A stretch of 64,000 nucleotides of DNA, taken from the NCBI RefSeq assembly GCF_000497445.1, contig NZ_CM002285.1, positions 5,501,940 to 5,565,939 of the forward strand. The letters run 5' to 3'. Within the stretch, counting starts at the first letter, position 1. The number at the start of each line of letters is the position of its first letter. This document shows positions 61,750 to 64,000 of this stretch, one piece after another. A program made the position numbers and the translations under genes. The notes beneath the pieces were generated by a model, which was not told the DNA's origin, did no database searches, and worked only from the letters and a program-made list of their open reading frames with translations. The DNA comes from Streptomyces roseochromogenus subsp. oscitans DS 12.976. Its GTDB lineage: Bacteria; Actinomycetota; Actinomycetes; Streptomycetales; Streptomycetaceae.

Positions 61750-61767
61750 GTATCACCTGCGTGATAC
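61750..61767. promoter_or_regulatory. Palindromic operator-like site
   Basis: GTATCACCTGCGTGATAC is a perfect inverted repeat with seven-base arms and a CTGC centre, 56 bases before the start at 61823. It fits a GntR- or TetR-type operator. The regulator is not in the window. Confidence 0.45.
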
Positions 61768-61822
61768 CAGAACATGCGTACCCCGCCTACGCTGTCGGAC
61801 GCACACGAGGAACGGGGGTGCA

Positions 61823-62020
61823 ATGCGAAAGCACGCTCGCGTATGCGCTGACTGCGGATGCCGGTCGAGCCTGTCTGCTGCCCGCCAGGCATGCCGAGAT
61901 ATCGGGCTGCCAGATGAGTCACTGACCAATCTGCACGATCACGCCACCACGGTGTACGTCGTACCCGCTGACGGAGCCGTGGTCCGCGTCACCCCTTCGG
62001 GGTGTACCCGCAGCTTGTAA
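61823..62020 (+). pseudogene. N-terminal remnant of an aminoglycoside-phosphotransferase-like gene
   Basis: The ATG at 61823 with CGGGGGT upstream leads into AARQACRDIGLPDESLTNLHDHATTVYVVPADGAVVRV, the typical N-lobe start of Streptomyces APH-like kinases. After TPSG the frame leaves the family and stops at 62018-62020. Only about 55 of some 300 residues remain; no continuation was found downstream. A third kinase-like trace in this locus. Confidence 0.55.
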
Positions 62021-62233
62021 CGGGCAACCCTCTTTGGCGCATTGCACGCTCGAAAGAAAAGCAGGTACTTGACTGGGCGACAAGCGCGCCTGAAAGAGGT
62101 GTTCGGCGCTTGGGTCATGGTCAGTGTTGTGACCGCCGGCTCGGCAGGTATTGCTTTGGGGGCTGAGATGCAATGGCGTGGTACGGAGAAGCGTGACCGC
62201 GAGAACCGAATTGCGAGGAGCGGAGACACGGTG

Positions 62234-63064
62234 ATGAGTGATCAGCAGCATCACGGATCGGTATGGCTCACTTCGCTCGCCCTTGGCAGCGACCTTCTGA
62301 TCCTGGGGGACGCCGCACAAGTCGCAGTAACCGCCGAGTGGATCTCCATTCACACCCCTTACCTCCCACGGCTGCGCATCGGGAACGCATTGCTCTTCCC
62401 GAATCAGCCGACTCGTGACGACGTCATCGAATGGGTTCGGCATCTTGAGTTGAAGGTCGGGCCTACGGCCGCCAAGTTTGGGCGCATCGCCTGGCAAGGC
62501 GGAGTGCCTTCCGACGATGTTTACGCTGCCTTCGAGCAGGTGGGCTTCGAACCGTACGACAGCCTGAGCATGCAGGCAACCGCTTTGCATCCCCAGCAAC
62601 GATCGACTGACGTTGTGATCAAACCGGTGTCTTCAGCCGCGGACTGGGATTCCCTGCTCAACTTCCATCTGCAGGCGAACCCTGTCACCAGCACGTCTGA
62701 TGAAGACTTCCTCAGAACACGTCTCAACCTTTATAGAACCCAATCCGAGAAGGGGCAGGCAGCCTGGTTTACTGCGCTTCACCATAATCGCGTGGTGGGC
62801 TGCTGTGGTGTTGCCGTAGGTGAGCAGATTGCAAGATTGCAAGGGTTGGAGACCTCGACGTCTAATCGCCGTAGCGGAGTTGGTCGACAACTCGTCACTA
62901 CTGCCTCTCAGTGGGCCCTGAACAGCGTAGGCGTACGACGCATCGTTGCTGTAGTGGATCCCGACTACCACGCCCGCCGACTCTTTGAATCCGTCGGGTT
63001 TGAACCCCACGACCTCGCTTGTGGGGTCGTTCCCACGGAATCCTACTTCCCGCCGGCCGACTGA
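62234..63064 (+). CDS. GNAT-family N-acetyltransferase
   Basis: The GTG/ATG pair at 62231-62236 follows GGAGACAC; from the ATG the protein has 276 residues (MSDQQHHGSVWLTSLALG). The C-terminal 150 residues form the GNAT fold: AWFTALHHNRVVGCCGVAVG, then LETSTSNRRSGVGRQLVTTASQWAL with the acetyl-CoA loop RxSGxG, and VVDPDYHARRLFESVGFEPH. The N-terminal half looks like a degenerate second GNAT domain. It acylates an amine; it lies 39 bases before the TauD-like gene, so they probably act together. Confidence 0.75.
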   Translation: MSDQQHHGSVWLTSLALGSDLLILGDAAQVAVTAEWISIHTPYLPRLRIGNALLFPNQPTRDDVIEWVRHLELKVGPTAAKFGRIAWQGGVPSDDVYAAFEQVGFEPYDSLSMQATALHPQQRSTDVVIKPVSSAADWDSLLNFHLQANPVTSTSDEDFLRTRLNLYRTQSEKGQAAWFTALHHNRVVGCCGVAVGEQIARLQGLETSTSNRRSGVGRQLVTTASQWALNSVGVRRIVAVVDPDYHARRLFESVGFEPHDLACGVVPTESYFPPAD

Positions 63065-63103
63065 CATTCGGTTCTGCGGTCCTATTCGAGGAGAAGAGCA
63101 TCC

Positions 63104-63934
63104 ATGGCACCAACAGGCGCAGGCTCCTTCACTGTGACTCACCTCAACCCGACGATCGGGAGTGTCGTCTCAGGTGTTGACTTGAAGAAGAACATGGACG
63201 GCGAAGCAAGAGCAGCCTTGCGGGCCACTCTTGTTGAGCGGAAGGTCCTGTTCTTCAAGGAACAGCACCTGAATGTCGAGGAGTTCGAACGCCTCGGGCA
63301 GACCTTTGGCGAACTCTTCATTCATCCGACGATGCCGCAGCTACCCGAGAGCCCGTACATCAACCCGGTGGCCACCGAGCACGGGCCGGCGAAAGACTGG
63401 CACATCGGCGGACCCTGGAAGACCAACCCATTCGTCGCTGAACTGCTTCAGCTCAAGATCACCCCACCTGCGGGCGGGGATACCATGTGGGCCGACATGC
63501 AGGCGGCCTACCGGGCCCTGTCCGCCCCGATGCAGAGGCTGTTCGGGGACCTCACCGCGGTCTACTTGGGCGACCCTTCCCAGTACTCACCGACGACCCG
63601 GGCTAACGGCGGCGAACGTCTCGAAGTGGAACACCCGCTGGTCATCGACCACCCGGAGACCGGGGAACGTGGGCTGTTCTACAGCACTTCCGCTGTGCGG
63701 ATCGAAGGCCTGAACGATCAAGAGCAGGAACTGGTCAGGCGTCTGCTCCTCGATCATGCAACTCAGCCTCGGTTCGTGGTGCGGTACCGATGGCAACCGG
63801 GCGACATCGCGGTGTGGGACAACCGTGCAGTGTGGCATTCAGCCGTCGACGACTACGGCGACGCACCGCGGCTCGGATGGCATGCAGCTGCGGTCGCCGA
63901 CTGGCGGCCTGGCCGCCAGAAGCCTGCCGCGTGA
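63104..63934 (+). CDS. TauD/TfdA-type iron/2-oxoglutarate enzyme with HxG in place of HxD
   Basis: A 276-residue TauD-fold protein: PTIGSVVSGVDL, ERKVLFFKEQHLNVEEFERLGQTFG, TPPAGGDTMWADMQAAYRAL and DIAVWDNRAVWHSAVDDYGD with the distal His245 and Arg256 that hold iron and 2-oxoglutarate. The proximal motif reads DWHIGGPW (His100, Gly102), where TauD has WHTD. Loss of that carboxylate with retention of both His is the hallmark of iron/2-oxoglutarate halogenases such as SyrB2, WelO5 and BesD. So it may chlorinate rather than hydroxylate, or be inactive. Start ATG with GAGGAGAAG upstream. Confidence 0.85.
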   Translation: MAPTGAGSFTVTHLNPTIGSVVSGVDLKKNMDGEARAALRATLVERKVLFFKEQHLNVEEFERLGQTFGELFIHPTMPQLPESPYINPVATEHGPAKDWHIGGPWKTNPFVAELLQLKITPPAGGDTMWADMQAAYRALSAPMQRLFGDLTAVYLGDPSQYSPTTRANGGERLEVEHPLVIDHPETGERGLFYSTSAVRIEGLNDQEQELVRRLLLDHATQPRFVVRYRWQPGDIAVWDNRAVWHSAVDDYGDAPRLGWHAAAVADWRPGRQKPAA

Positions 63935-64000
63935 GCACATCGCGCAGTATTCGGAGGGCTTGTCAACGTCGGCGATATTCCCCAGGGGGCCTGTCGGCGT
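63935..64000. other. Right edge, no gene seen
   Basis: 66 bases after the TauD-like stop; nothing recognised before the window ends. Confidence 0.5.

Noticed and set aside
1..64000. Search by eye for tRNA genes, rRNA, CRISPR arrays and phage attachment repeats
   Set aside because: No cloverleaf with a T-loop GGTTCGAAT-type core outside genes, no regularly spaced repeats and no matching direct repeats at the cluster edges were seen.

Overview
The window has the GC-rich codon use, strong purine-rich ribosome binding sites and gene families of a Streptomyces-type actinomycete (Lsr2, DUF397, DUF6177, DUF6507, Imm49, DUF6082, IS1182). It reads as an accessory stretch dense in toxins, phage tail genes, mobile-element debris and a possible small-peptide biosynthetic locus. 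No tRNA, rRNA, CRISPR array, integrase or replication gene was recognised.

Region by region. 0-3.5 kb: a truncated secreted HNH-type nuclease, then a ComJ-like gene convergent with a secreted NucA/NucB-type nuclease. 3.5-7 kb: insertion scar with a trpS pseudogene, an IS5-family element and an abutting IS1182-family element. 7-9.8 kb: small membrane protein, an RsbW-like anti-sigma factor with a probable frameshift, and a DinB-like protein. 9.8-15.4 kb: a type VII-associated polymorphic toxin locus (DUF6177, Imm49, candidate immunity, LXG-like toxin with a nuclease-type tip, DUF6507). 15.7-35 kb: a nearly complete siphophage tail and lysis module on the minus strand (holin, endolysin, tail fibres, a GH6 glycosidase, Dit, tape measure, frameshifted chaperones, tail tube, connectors) without capsid, portal, terminase or integrase. 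It is interrupted by plus-strand lsr2 and LD-carboxypeptidase genes. 35-37.7 kb: a PrsW-like membrane protein ending in a toxin-like domain, with a candidate immunity gene. 38.4-44.9 kb: an island of mostly unrecognised genes, several with leaderless-type promoters. 44.9-47.9 kb: a STAND/NB-ARC-TPR protein coupled to a small protein sharing a short motif with it, plus a broken DUF397 gene.

48.2-60.7 kb is a long minus-strand run: cupin, a 16-residue peptide ORF with a good ribosome binding site, 2H phosphoesterase, QueE-like radical SAM enzyme, TPR protein, EEP phosphatase, DUF6082, a pseudokinase-like protein, an ABC exporter, a coupled 60-residue ORF, an intact kinase-like protein, an amino-acid permease and small ORFs. 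Tight overlaps suggest joint expression, and the mix (exporter, radical SAM, cupin, tiny ORFs) resembles a peptide natural-product locus. 60.9-63.9 kb on the plus strand has a HAD phosphatase, an aminoglycoside-phosphotransferase remnant, a GNAT acetyltransferase and a TauD-like enzyme in which the iron-binding Asp of the HxD motif is Gly, as in iron/2-oxoglutarate halogenases.

The strongest candidates for undescribed biology are the headless tail cluster carrying a cellulase-family enzyme, the PrsW-toxin fusion, the STAND pair with a shared motif, and the 48-64 kb locus with its tiny ORFs and HxG oxygenase. All family calls come from reading the sequence; no database search was possible.
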